The position numbers and the translations under genes are program-made. Shown piece by piece: positions 37,249 through 44,846 of a stretch of DNA of 64,000 nucleotides. This DNA comes from JADKIH01 sp964595205. GTDB taxonomy: Bacteria; Bacteroidota; Bacteroidia; AKYH767-A; 2013-40CM-41-45. The notes beneath the pieces were generated by a model. It worked only from the letters and a program-made list of their open reading frames with translations, ran no database searches and was not told the DNA's origin. The number at the start of each line of letters is the position of its first letter. Position 1 is the stretch's first letter. The DNA lies in NCBI GenBank assembly GCA_964595205.1, contig CAZQOQ010000035.1, positions 1 to 64,000 on the forward strand, written 5' to 3'.

Positions 37249-37271
37249 TTCCCGCCGTAAGCGGCTGGGAA
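37249..37271. terminator. GC-rich hairpin between convergent genes
   Basis: The stem TTCCC-GCCG-TAAG-CGGC-T-GGGAA, with one bulged T, sits between the T9SS gene ending at 37239 and the convergent reverse transcriptase gene ending at 37278. It is probably a bidirectional terminator, although the T-run is poor. Confidence 0.55.
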
Positions 37272-37277
37272 CAACGC

Positions 37278-38321
37278 CTAGAGATCTAAATTTTTCTCAG
37301 GAATGTAAATCAATGAGTTTAGATATTTTTTATATTCAAGAAATTCCATGTCCTCGGGGTTGATTAGTAAAATATAATTTACTTGACCTAATAGATGAAG
37401 CAAGTAATTACCTTTTGTAATTTGTTTTCTTTGCACATGGCTTTGTAGGCCGAATTTTTTTATATAGTAAATTTCTTGTCTTAATTTATTTCGCTTTCTA
37501 AATTGTACTTGTAGTTTTTCATTTACTACAATCCCAGTAACTACCTGCCTCATAGATTGTGTCATGAGCTTAGTCTTTTCTGGACGAAGTTTAAGATTGA
37601 AATTGGAAATTGTATTTTGAACAAGTTCAATAATTGCTGTCTGATCAAATTCTCCAGAAAAAGTTAAGTCGTCAGCATACCTTGTAAATCTAATTTTATT
37701 TTCTTTACAATAATTTGAAATAATATCATCAATAGGGTTCATGAAAATATTTGAAAGGTAAGGGCTTGTCGGTGCACCTTGTGGTAGATTTCCGTTTAAG
37801 CAGCACAATTTTGCAAGTAGATTTGAAACGACATTAGAATAACCAATGCTTCTGAAAATTTGTTCTACATAATTAAATGTAATTGATGGAAAAAAATTCT
37901 CTAAATCAAGACAGAGAACCTTAGGCTGTTTCTTATGAAAATATAAATTTTGTTTAAAATTCATTTTAGGTACATAGGCTTTAGCATACTTACTTATTGG
38001 AATTTTGTAAAGTATATTTTCAAGAATCCAAAGTTGTATTTCTTTTAATCCAGGTAATGGCTCGCTAATAGTTCTAATGCCCCCGTTATTTTTTCTTATT
38101 TTATATTTTGCATAAAAAAATTGTGTATGTGCAATAGCCCGTTTGATATAGTGTTTTTCATAGCCAACAAGTGCCGCTAAATGAGTTGTATTGTAAATTA
38201 CAGGAACGTTATTAGCAAATAATTTTTCTGCATAGACCAAACACTTCATTAAATTGTCAAACGAATACCCTGCCTCGGTCGCTTTATGTTTAAAAGCAGT
38301 TTTGTAATTTTCAAAATTCAT
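37278..38321 (-). CDS. Retron-type reverse transcriptase
   Basis: This 347-residue RT has the palm motifs in order: LDLENFFPSI (138-147), PQGAPTSPYLSN (180-191), RYADDLTFSG with YADD at 215-218, and the retron-type VTG at 261-263 (region Y). The N-terminus has YKIRKNNGGIRTISEPLPGL, typical of retrons and lacking any endonuclease or maturase domain. Retron RTs use an upstream structured RNA as primer and template to make RNA-linked ssDNA. A 140-base structured non-coding stretch lies just upstream, preceded by a winged-helix and a PRTase-like gene on the same strand, giving a complete defence-type retron operon. Confidence 0.93.
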   Translation of the reverse strand: MNFENYKTAFKHKATEAGYSFDNLMKCLVYAEKLFANNVPVIYNTTHLAALVGYEKHYIKRAIAHTQFFYAKYKIRKNNGGIRTISEPLPGLKEIQLWILENILYKIPISKYAKAYVPKMNFKQNLYFHKKQPKVLCLDLENFFPSITFNYVEQIFRSIGYSNVVSNLLAKLCCLNGNLPQGAPTSPYLSNIFMNPIDDIISNYCKENKIRFTRYADDLTFSGEFDQTAIIELVQNTISNFNLKLRPEKTKLMTQSMRQVVTGIVVNEKLQVQFRKRNKLRQEIYYIKKFGLQSHVQRKQITKGNYLLHLLGQVNYILLINPEDMEFLEYKKYLNSLIYIPEKNLDL

Positions 38322-38480
38322 ATAGAATATTTAATTGGGTGTGGAAAGATCCACACCCAATTTTGAATACAGGATTAAAATTTCCGGAGCGTTAGCGGAG
38401 GAAATTTTAATCCGAGGCTTGAAAGGTCATTCGCAGTATTGAACAGTGACTCACTGCTCAATTTAAAGATGTAATTTGCT
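38322..38480 (-). ncRNA. Candidate retron msr-msd RNA
   Basis: On the minus strand this stretch reads as three consecutive stems: TTGAGCAGTG/CACTGTTCAA (38461-38439), a perfect 14-bp stem GGATTAAAATTTCC/GGAAATTTTAATCC with 14-base loop (38413-38372), and a perfect 11-bp stem ATTGGGTGTGG/CCACACCCAAT (38361-38334), then the RT start. Strong stems in a 140-base non-coding gap directly 5' of a retron RT are what an msr-msd looks like, with the 14-bp stem the best msd candidate. By eye I do not find a long a1/a2 pair (only a weak, bulged match), so exact ends and the priming G are unassigned. Confidence 0.6.
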
Positions 38481-38777
38481 CTGATCCGGTACAAATATAA
38501 AGTTTTTTTCTTGTCTTGGAGCTGTGCTACCCTCTTCAATTTTAATCCATTCTGATTTTTTTCTGTTTTTTATTTGCCTTTCGAGGTCGTTCATTAACTT
38601 TATACCTTCTGCAGTCAATTTAATTTTATTGCTTTCATAAACAATTAATTGATCAACAAATCCTCTATTGGTTATATTAGCAATATCCGGATAATTCAAA
38701 CCTTTACCTAGGAGCGACTCAACGTCCAGATTTCGATGTATAGCATCAAAAACATAAAATTGGAATAATACATTCAT
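38463..38777 (-). CDS. Small winged-helix-like protein of the retron operon
   Basis: The 104-residue protein is largely helical at the start (LFQFYVFDAIHRNLDVESLL), then NITNRGFVDQLIVYESNKIKLTAEGIKLM split across a short hairpin: the pattern of a small winged helix, in which LTAEG is the usual end of the wing. The C-terminus is charged. Its ATG overlaps the stop of the PRTase-like gene by one base (TAATG), so they are co-translated. Small wHTH partners with a PRTase-like effector are known from retron operons; here it is probably the DNA-binding or antitoxin-side subunit. Inference. Confidence 0.65.
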   Translation of the reverse strand: MNVLFQFYVFDAIHRNLDVESLLGKGLNYPDIANITNRGFVDQLIVYESNKIKLTAEGIKLMNDLERQIKNRKKSEWIKIEEGSTAPRQEKNFIFVPDQSKLHL

Positions 38778-39628
38778 TATTTGGTCTGATATCGTGGAAA
38801 CGGTGATTGATAAATGCGTCCCTCTTTTTTATGATCTTTCCAAAAAACAGGAAATGTATTATCTGGCGTTCGCATTAATGTAATAAGTGCTTCTGATTGC
38901 TTCCAGCCTAGACTAAACATTCCAAGATCTTCAAGCATTGATTCAATTTCCAGCATAGAATTGATTTTCTCTTGTCTGCTTTCACCGTTATAAAAATCAG
39001 ATATTCCTTTGGGTATTGAGATTGAATAGTACAATGAAATATCTTTGTCCTTAATCTTCTTTATCGAATCAGTCTGACACGCTAAACAAATCACAGAAAC
39101 ATTTTGCAATAAAATATTATAGTTTTTATAGACATTCCCAAGTGTTTCATCCAGAGTGTCTCCCGTTCCAATGAAATCATCTACAAGAAAAATTAAATCA
39201 TTTTTTTCTGGGTTAAAACTGGAATTGTTTATTTGTTCAAATTTTGTCAATTCTTTAATTGTAATATGATTATATTTTTTTATCAACGGTAGTACACTAC
39301 GAATCATATATAAGATAGCATTGCTACTTTTATTTTTTTCTTCCTTTTCGTCCATTTCTTTCAAAATTGGAAATACATATATGTTGTTGGCCTTTTCAAT
39401 TTTTTCATTTTCTACAGACTCGAGCACATTTTTTAAGATAATGAGATAATCGTTTCCGCTAATCCATATATATCTATCCAATAATTCAAGTATTAGTTTC
39501 TGATGTTCATCAGATAGATTTTGTAATAGGTAGCATATATTTACAAGGACATTATCATGAAAGGCGTGAGTGTTCCAGTTTTTTTTTGAAAAAATTTGGA
39601 ATACAGGTGCAAGTGTTGACATTTCCAT
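38777..39628 (-). CDS. Phosphoribosyltransferase-like retron effector
   Basis: The start is placed at ATG 39628 (MEMSTLAPVFQIF); the frame extends 26 codons further upstream without domain-like sequence. A PRPP-binding loop is clear: LIFLVDDFIGTGDTLDETL, with VDDFIGTGDT the type I PRTase signature. The following strand (VSVICLAC) and SIPKGISDFYN also fit the fold. The N-terminal 130 residues are helical and unassigned. PRTase-like proteins beside a wHTH gene and a retron RT form a described retron type (type III in my recollection); the effector is presumed to be held inactive by the RT-ssDNA complex until phage infection. The substrate is unknown. Confidence 0.8.
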   Translation of the reverse strand: MEMSTLAPVFQIFSKKNWNTHAFHDNVLVNICYLLQNLSDEHQKLILELLDRYIWISGNDYLIILKNVLESVENEKIEKANNIYVFPILKEMDEKEEKNKSSNAILYMIRSVLPLIKKYNHITIKELTKFEQINNSSFNPEKNDLIFLVDDFIGTGDTLDETLGNVYKNYNILLQNVSVICLACQTDSIKKIKDKDISLYYSISIPKGISDFYNGESRQEKINSMLEIESMLEDLGMFSLGWKQSEALITLMRTPDNTFPVFWKDHKKEGRIYQSPFPRYQTK

Positions 39629-39775
39629 TGGTTGCAATATATTAATAATTATTAACCTGTAATATATAGGGTTTGTGTGCGACTGAGTAGCATATACCAT
39701 CTTCAAAAACCAGATTTTTATAAAAAAAATACCCCCCGGGTATAGACAAGAGGGGGACCTTTTTTTAATTAACTA

Positions 39776-41065
39776 TTAGGTCGCTAATGTAATAGGAAGT
39801 ATTTTAGATGCCGATCTTGAATAAATCGCTTCACTTATCCTATTAACTGCATCTCTTTTCGTCTGATCTAACATTTTTACATATCTCATGGTCATTTTAA
39901 TATCGGAATGTCCTAATAGTTCTTTTAAAGTATAAATATCTCCACCTCTGTTGATGAAGTGGACAGCAAATGTATGGCGCATTCCATGAAAGGTCACATG
40001 TTTGTTTATTTGAGCTTTTGCAATCCAAATTGCAAAGAAGTGGTATCTATCCCTATTACAAATACCATCAAAGACTTTTGTCATTGGTAACCCTGGAGTA
40101 CCCAGTATGGAATAGGCATAATCAGAAATAGGAAGATGATTGAACTTTTGTGTTTTCTGGCGCTTAAATATTACTGTGTATTCATTATGTGAACACTGAA
40201 TATCTCCCCAAGTGAGATTTTCAAGTTCTTTAAATGCCATACCTGTTGCTGCGGAAAAAAGACTGGCTCTTCTAAGTGTCTGGTTAGGGCATTCGGTATT
40301 TCTGAGTTTTTCTAATTCCTCCTCTGTAAGATAATGGATCATTGTATCTGCTTCCTTTATAGGGTCAATTCTTCCATTGATGTCAATTTGGAGAAACCCA
40401 TCCTTAAATGCTTGTTTCAATGCAGCTTTAAATTTATTGAAATAAGACAAAGCTGTATTTTGAGATAATTTGGCTTTACTACTTCGGTTACTCGGCACAG
40501 TCATTAAATAATCTTTAAAATCGTTGCACTTTTTTTCATCAAGGTCACTGAATTTTAAGTACCCTCCACTGAATTTTTTTAGATAATGTAGTGCTGACAA
40601 CCAATTATCATTTGAGGTTCCTATTCTTTTATTTGATAATAACTGGAAGTAATCCACAAAATTTTTCTCACCTTTTTCCTTTTCTATTTTATCTTTTTCA
40701 AGTAATTTTCTTTCTAAATCGTTTAAGTCGGCATTACCGTTCAATTTTTTTTCAAATTTATTTCTAATTTGTTTTGCTAATTGAATAGTATCATAATTGT
40801 GAATTTTGTCTGCTGGAGAAAGTTGTATTTTTTTTGGGTTTCCTTTTGCATTCTTCATTACGATCAACCTTTTTTGCTCTTTACCATGTTTATCGAAATA
40901 TACCTCCACTTCTCTTTCAATTTCACTAAAAAGGGATAGGTTTAAAAAATGTCTGCGGGTACATTTGCCCGTATCAGGATCATGAATAGGTGGGTAAAAA
41001 TCCAAATATAAACTCTCCTTATTATTTGCATTTGGCTTTTGTCTTAGAGTTACTTTAGTTATCAT
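39776..41065 (-). CDS. int: Tyrosine-type site-specific recombinase (island integrase)
   Basis: This 429-residue integrase has an N-terminal arm-binding part, a SAM-like core-binding domain (NWLSALHYLKKFSGGYLKF) and a catalytic domain with HGMRHTF (His360-x-x-Arg363), LLGHSDIKMT (His386) and nucleophile Tyr395. The first catalytic arginine box reads AATGMAFKELENLTW, without the usual TGLR arginine, as in a common Bacteroidota variant. It lies at the mnmE end of the island next to the right att site, so it is the obvious enzyme for integration into mnmE. Confidence 0.93.
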   Translation of the reverse strand: MITKVTLRQKPNANNKESLYLDFYPPIHDPDTGKCTRRHFLNLSLFSEIEREVEVYFDKHGKEQKRLIVMKNAKGNPKKIQLSPADKIHNYDTIQLAKQIRNKFEKKLNGNADLNDLERKLLEKDKIEKEKGEKNFVDYFQLLSNKRIGTSNDNWLSALHYLKKFSGGYLKFSDLDEKKCNDFKDYLMTVPSNRSSKAKLSQNTALSYFNKFKAALKQAFKDGFLQIDINGRIDPIKEADTMIHYLTEEELEKLRNTECPNQTLRRASLFSAATGMAFKELENLTWGDIQCSHNEYTVIFKRQKTQKFNHLPISDYAYSILGTPGLPMTKVFDGICNRDRYHFFAIWIAKAQINKHVTFHGMRHTFAVHFINRGGDIYTLKELLGHSDIKMTMRYVKMLDQTKRDAVNRISEAIYSRSASKILPITLAT

Positions 41066-41083
41066 TTTCGATAGTTTTACTAA

Positions 41084-41644
41084 TCATTTCAATAATTTAT
41101 CAATCATTATTTTGGGCACATAAGTAAACCAGCCCTGTTTCATTTTTGGTATATTATTTCTTTTTATCAATTCATATAAAGACTTATCAGAAATATTATA
41201 TTTATCCCGTATTTCTTTTAATTTATAGCATTCTTTCAAGCTGAAAACTTTTGCTTTCTTTTCTTTTACAGGTTGTGGAGGTAATGATTCAGTAGAATCA
41301 AATAATTTATCAATTTCACTGCGTTTAATAATTGCTCGTCTTCCTATTTTACCGGCTTTTATCTCCTTCCTTTTAATTGAGCGCCATAACGTCCATCGAC
41401 TAATAGATAATAATATACAAGCCTCTGTAATCGTCAGAAACTCTTTAGATTTTAACTCTTCAATTTTCTTTCTTAGAATAACCTGAGTTTCCTGATTACT
41501 TGAATTGATCTTTTTCTGTCTAACTCTTTCCTTATAGGCTCTACTTGCACACGTATCACTACAATACTGTGTAACCGTAGTTCGTGCAATAAAGCCCTTC
41601 CCGCAATGTTGGCAAATTCGATTGAGTTTAATGTTTGAGCTCAT
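41084..41644 (-). CDS. Zinc-finger and double HTH protein next to the integrase
   Basis: The 186-residue protein begins with a Cys4 zinc finger (ICQHCGKGF, YCSDTCASRAY). Residues 70-115 form an excisionase-type helix-turn-helix (FLTITEACILLSISRWTLW, IIKRSEIDKLF) and residues 135-186 a second one (YNISDKSLYELIKRNNIPK). It is 18 bp upstream of the integrase gene on the same strand. The pairing with an integrase suggests control of excision or of the integrase promoter; which one is not decided by sequence. Confidence 0.75.
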   Translation of the reverse strand: MSSNIKLNRICQHCGKGFIARTTVTQYCSDTCASRAYKERVRQKKINSSNQETQVILRKKIEELKSKEFLTITEACILLSISRWTLWRSIKRKEIKAGKIGRRAIIKRSEIDKLFDSTESLPPQPVKEKKAKVFSLKECYKLKEIRDKYNISDKSLYELIKRNNIPKMKQGWFTYVPKIMIDKLLK

Positions 41645-41674
41645 AATTACGGTATAAAGATATTCTAATTATAG

Positions 41675-41695
41675 ATATGTTGCAATATGTTGCAA
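41675..41695. promoter_or_regulatory. 10-bp tandem repeat upstream of the zinc-finger/HTH gene
   Basis: ATATGTTGCA occurs twice in direct succession (41675-41684 and 41685-41694), spaced exactly one helical turn, 30 bp before the start codon at 41644. This is the arrangement of an operator for a DNA-bending HTH protein. Confidence 0.5.
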
Positions 41696-41812
41696 AAATA
41701 ATATTTATAATTTGATTATTTGTACCTTGAGCCGTTGAGATACAAATGAGGTACAGTGTTTTTATAACTAACAATTAATAAAAAGCTAATCTTAGAATTT
41801 TTAGGCATCAAA

Positions 41813-41838
41813 AAAGCCCTATTATTAGGGCTTTCCAG
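41813..41838 (-). terminator. Intrinsic terminator of mnmE
   Basis: On the minus strand AAAGCCCT-AATAAT-AGGGCTTT is followed at once by T residues. It lies about 55 bp downstream of the mnmE stop codon, inside the island, so the element supplies mnmE with a terminator. Confidence 0.75.
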
Positions 41839-41848
41839 TGATCTGTTG

Positions 41849-41871
41849 TATGTTTGTTATATGTTTGTTAT
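41849..41871. repeat. 11-bp tandem repeat next to the right att site
   Basis: TATGTTTGTTA is repeated in tandem at 41849-41859 and 41860-41870, 19 bp from the att core at 41889. This position fits arm-type binding sites of a tyrosine recombinase or its directionality factor. Confidence 0.45.
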
Positions 41872-41888
41872 TTGCTTATTTATTAGGG

Positions 41889-41906
41889 TTACTTCCCAAT
41901 ACAAAA
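41889..41906. other. Right attachment site, 3' end of mnmE
   Basis: TTACTTCCCAATACAAAA contains the stop codon and last codons of mnmE (minus strand TTTTGTATTGGGAAGTAA). It pairs with the copy at 13080-13097 and delimits the island at its integrase end. Confidence 0.85.
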
Positions 41907-43343
41907 TTTCGAAAAAATATTCGCCAGTAAATCCTCTGTCGATATCTGTCCTGTGATTTCACCCAGGTGAACCAGCGCCTGGCGAAGGTCTGTTGCTATT
42001 AAATCGTTGCTTAGATTTTTCTCGAGTCCTGCAAATACTTTTTCCAGGTCTTCGGAGGTTTGCTTCAGCAAAGCGGCATGACGTGCGCTGGTTATGATCG
42101 AATGGTCTGCATCGATCTTTCCATGTGAATACAGCGATACCAGGTAAGCCGAGAGTTTGTCTATCCCCGAATTTTCTTTTGCCGAAATGAAAAACACATT
42201 GTCCACCATTTTAAATTCATTGTGCAGGTTGTATTCGCTCACCGTGTCCATCTTGTTGCCGACCGGAATAATTTTCACATTGTCATTCAGGCTTGCACGT
42301 AATTTTTCAATTTCCTCTTTCAGCTCCCTGCCTCGTGTGATCAATACATCGAAGAGGTACAACACGACGGGACTCTCGTTCATCTTCTCATACGACTTCG
42401 ATACTCCTGTCATTTCGATTACGTCTTCCGTCTCGCGCAGCCCGGCCGTATCGATCAGGCGGAACTTTATTCCTTCCAGGGTGATCTCCTCTTCGATTGT
42501 ATCTCTCGTTGTGCCGGCCGTTTCGCTTACGATGGCCCTCTCCTCGTTGAGCATTACATTCAGGAAGGTCGATTTTCCGGCGTTGGGCTTTCCGGCAATC
42601 ACGATTGGAATTCCACGCCTGATCACATTACCCAGTTCGAAGGATGTATAAAGTTTCCTGATTGCCTCGTTGAGACGAATGATCGTATTTTTCAGATCAT
42701 TCCTGTTTGCGAATTCGACATCCTCTTCTGCAAAGTCGAGTTCCAGCTCCATCAGCGAAGCAAGGTCGACCAGCTTTTGACGCAGCTGCCGGATCTCTTC
42801 CGAGAAGCCGCCCCGCATCTGTTTCAACGCAAGCCGATGTGATGACGCTGAATCGGAGGCGATCAGATCGGCTACCGCTTCTGCCTGTGACAGATCCATC
42901 CTGCCGTTTAAGAAAGCCCTTAATGTAAACTCGCCGGGATTCGCCATGCGTGCTCCGGCCGACTGACATACCTGAATTATTTTTTGCTGAATATATGTAG
43001 AGCCATGACATGAAATCTCTATCGTATTTTCTCCCGTATAGCTGTGAGGTGCTTTGAACAATGAAAGTAAAACTTCATCGATTAACTTTCCATTGTCAAT
43101 AATGTTTCCAAAATGTAATGTGTGTGTCTGAAAGGAGCCCAGTTTTTTTTTCAGCAATTTATTGGAGGAAAATATTTTTTCCGCTATCGAAATGGCTTCC
43201 GGTCCGCTGAGTCTGATTACCGCAATTGCTCCAATTCCGGGTGGTGTGGCAAGTGCCACAATAGTTTCATCTGAATAAATCTTTTTCACGAGTGCAAGTT
43301 CAGAAGAATTGGAGCAAGAACCAAGAAAAGGAATCTCATTCAC
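41889..43343 (-). CDS. mnmE: tRNA uridine-5-carboxymethylaminomethyl(34) synthesis GTPase MnmE
   Basis: This GTPase with MnmG modifies U34 of several tRNAs. Domains: N-terminal tetrahydrofolate-binding domain (VALATPPGIGAIAVIRLSG, residues 30-48), helical domain, and a G domain inserted in it (GKPNAGKSTFLN, DTAGLRETED, GNKMD). The C-terminus is the conserved FCIGK with its functional cysteine. Family members usually begin near IYSDETIVALATPPG; here 21 extra residues precede, and a GTG at residue 20 is an alternative start. The end of the gene is the island's att site, and its last codons are restored by the element. Confidence 0.96.
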   Translation of the reverse strand: MNEIPFLGSCSNSSELALVKKIYSDETIVALATPPGIGAIAVIRLSGPEAISIAEKIFSSNKLLKKKLGSFQTHTLHFGNIIDNGKLIDEVLLSLFKAPHSYTGENTIEISCHGSTYIQQKIIQVCQSAGARMANPGEFTLRAFLNGRMDLSQAEAVADLIASDSASSHRLALKQMRGGFSEEIRQLRQKLVDLASLMELELDFAEEDVEFANRNDLKNTIIRLNEAIRKLYTSFELGNVIRRGIPIVIAGKPNAGKSTFLNVMLNEERAIVSETAGTTRDTIEEEITLEGIKFRLIDTAGLRETEDVIEMTGVSKSYEKMNESPVVLYLFDVLITRGRELKEEIEKLRASLNDNVKIIPVGNKMDTVSEYNLHNEFKMVDNVFFISAKENSGIDKLSAYLVSLYSHGKIDADHSIITSARHAALLKQTSEDLEKVFAGLEKNLSNDLIATDLRQALVHLGEITGQISTEDLLANIFSKFCIGK

Positions 43344-43387
43344 ATTGAAATTTTAACTTTATACCCTCGATTCAACCTGCATGCTCT

Positions 43388-43811
43388 GTGAAAGTTTACA
43401 TTTCGTTACTTATAATACCGGTATTGCTGAATTCATGCCTGGCCCCCGTAAACACTACCTTCGATCGTGCCGCCACCCTTGGAAAAAATAAATTCGAAGT
43501 GAATGGAAGCATAGCTCATCATTCAATTGATGATGATGGAACCGTCACTACTTCGAATAACAACTACGGTGGACGAATAGGAATTGGTGTTTCCGAAAAA
43601 ACGGATCTTAAAATCCGATTTCGGAAACAGTGAGGATGAGGATGATTTTTATTATGGTTTTAAGTTTGGATTTGGAATCAGTACGGATTTGGATAAATGG
43701 TCTTTTCGGCCTGAAGGAGGATTGCTTTTGAATCCCGGGTCAGGCAACCAGATATGGTCGTACGGAGCAGGGCTTATTTTCTACCTGGATCCATTTGGGA
43801 AAAAGAAGTAG
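43388..43811 (+). pseudogene. Small outer-membrane lipoprotein-like gene, frameshifted
   Basis: The first frame (43388-43633) gives a lipoprotein signal peptide (SLLIIPVLLNSC, lipobox cysteine) and FEVNGSIAHHS, ending GIGVSEKTDLKIRF then out of frame. The second frame, overlapping from about 43584, continues as DEDDFYYGFKFGFG through WSYGAGLIFYLDPFGKKK. The two halves join into one beta-barrel-like protein of about 140 residues if one base is gained or two are lost near 43615-43630. Function unknown. It may be a genuine pseudogene or a sequencing error. Confidence 0.65.
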
Positions 43812-43840
43812 TTTCTTATTTAAGAATTAAAATCAATTCG

Positions 43841-43848
43841 TACTTTCG
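43841..43848 (+). promoter_or_regulatory. Putative -7 box of sucD
   Basis: TACTTTCG, one base from the Bacteroidota -7 consensus TAnnTTTG, lies 7 bp before the sucD start codon; transcription would begin almost at the ATG, giving a very short leader. Confidence 0.4.
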
Positions 43849-43854
43849 CCGCCA

Positions 43855-44733
43855 ATGAGCATACTCGTAAATAAAAACAGCAAAATAATCGTCCAGGGTT
43901 TTACCGGAAGTGAAGGAACTTTTCACGCCGGACAGATGATTGAATACGGCACCCAGGTCGCCGGTGGAGTAACACCCGGTAAGGGTGGAAGCAAGCATCT
44001 CGACCGCCCGGTTTTCAATACTGTCAGCGATGCCGTAAAACAAACAGGCGCCGACGTATCCATCGTTTTCGTGCCGCCTGCATTTGCCGCTGATGCGATC
44101 ATGGAAGCCGCCGAAGCCGGCATCAAAGTGATCGTCGCAATCACCGAAGGAATTCCGGTGAAGGACATGATCGTTGTGAAAGATTACCTGCTCACACGCA
44201 ACGCACGACTGATCGGGCCGAATTGCCCGGGCATCATCACTGCAGGAGAATGCAAAGTCGGCATCATGCCTGGCTTCGTTTTCAAGAAAGGAAAGATCGG
44301 CATCGTTTCAAAATCCGGAACACTCACATACGAAGCCGCAGACCAGGTGGTAAAAGCCGGACTCGGCATATCGACCGCAATAGGTATCGGAGGCGATCCA
44401 ATCATCGGAACTACCACCAAAGAAGCAGTTGAACTTTTCATGAATGATAAGGATACAGAAGGGATCGTCATGATCGGCGAGATCGGCGGTAACCTCGAGG
44501 CAGAAGCCGCCCGCTGGATCAAAGCAAATGGAAATAAACCTGTGGTTGGTTTCATCGCCGGACAAACCGCTCCTCCCGGAAGGAGAATGGGTCATGCAGG
44601 CGCCATTGTCGGTGGAGCAGAAGATACTGCTGTCGCCAAAATGAAAATCATGCGCGAATGCGGAATCACCGTTGTGGAATCACCCGCTGTGCTGGGTTCT
44701 ACCATGGCTAATGTGCTGGCACTTGTTAATTAG
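43855..44733 (+). CDS. sucD: Succinate-CoA ligase subunit alpha
   Basis: The 292-residue alpha subunit makes succinyl-CoA/succinate + ATP interconversion in the citric-acid cycle together with SucC. CoA-binding Rossmann domain at the start (VQGFTGSEGTFHAGQMIEYG), then VSKSGTLTYEAADQV, and the phosphohistidine loop at His247 (MGHAGAIVGG). Length is standard. Its partner sucC is 14.3 kb away on the same strand. The stop codon is part of the first unit of an 8-bp tandem repeat. Confidence 0.95.
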   Translation: MSILVNKNSKIIVQGFTGSEGTFHAGQMIEYGTQVAGGVTPGKGGSKHLDRPVFNTVSDAVKQTGADVSIVFVPPAFAADAIMEAAEAGIKVIVAITEGIPVKDMIVVKDYLLTRNARLIGPNCPGIITAGECKVGIMPGFVFKKGKIGIVSKSGTLTYEAADQVVKAGLGISTAIGIGGDPIIGTTTKEAVELFMNDKDTEGIVMIGEIGGNLEAEAARWIKANGNKPVVGFIAGQTAPPGRRMGHAGAIVGGAEDTAVAKMKIMRECGITVVESPAVLGSTMANVLALVN

Positions 44734-44764
44734 TTAATTAGCTAATTAGTTAATTAGTTAATTT
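44726..44764. repeat. 8-bp tandem repeat (TTAATTAG) starting at the sucD stop codon
   Basis: Three full TTAATTAG units, one variant (CTAATTAG) and a partial unit follow one another. The TAG stop codon of sucD belongs to the first unit. Confidence 0.7.
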
Positions 44765-44769
44765 GAAAA

Positions 44770-44825
44770 GTGCTAATTTGAAAATGAAGCGCGCCAATGG
44801 CTGTTTCCGATTTTCAAATTAGCAC
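44770..44825. terminator. Long inverted repeat between sucD and the M16 gene
   Basis: The 16-bp arms GTGCTAATTTGAAAAT and ATTTTCAAATTAGCAC are perfect, around a 24-base loop. It sits between convergent genes and could end transcription from both sides. Confidence 0.6.
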
Positions 44826-44846
44826 ATTTTCAAATTTTCAAATTGA

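Larger units (their letters stand above)
13080..41906. mobile_element. Integrated genomic island at the 3' end of mnmE (about 28.8 kb)
   Basis: The element is delimited by 18-bp direct repeats, has a tyrosine recombinase and a zinc-finger/HTH gene at the mnmE end, and is visibly richer in A+T than the DNA on both sides. It carries a DUF3987/DUF6371/HTH module of the kind found on Bacteroidota integrative elements. The cargo is dominated by phage-defence genes: AbiV-like, three HNH proteins, a type I R-M operon with accessory nucleases, and a retron. There are also four secreted proteins. No relaxase, type IV secretion, capsid or terminase genes are seen, so it would need a helper for transfer. 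Confidence 0.85.

Noticed and set aside
37278..38321. Reverse transcriptase as part of a diversity-generating retroelement or group II intron
   Set aside because: No template/variable repeat pair or variable C-type lectin target is seen, there is no maturase or endonuclease domain, and the RT has the retron-type VTG motif with effector genes upstream.
13080..41906. The island as a prophage or a conjugative transposon
   Set aside because: No capsid, tail, terminase, portal, relaxase, coupling protein or type IV secretion gene is present; only an integrase, HTH, DUF3987 and DUF6371 support mobility.
41889..43343. mnmE inactivated by the island
   Set aside because: The full C-terminus including FCIGK and the stop codon is restored by the element's att sequence.
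44184..44555. Frames antisense to sucD
   Set aside because: They are shadow frames of a highly conserved enzyme gene.
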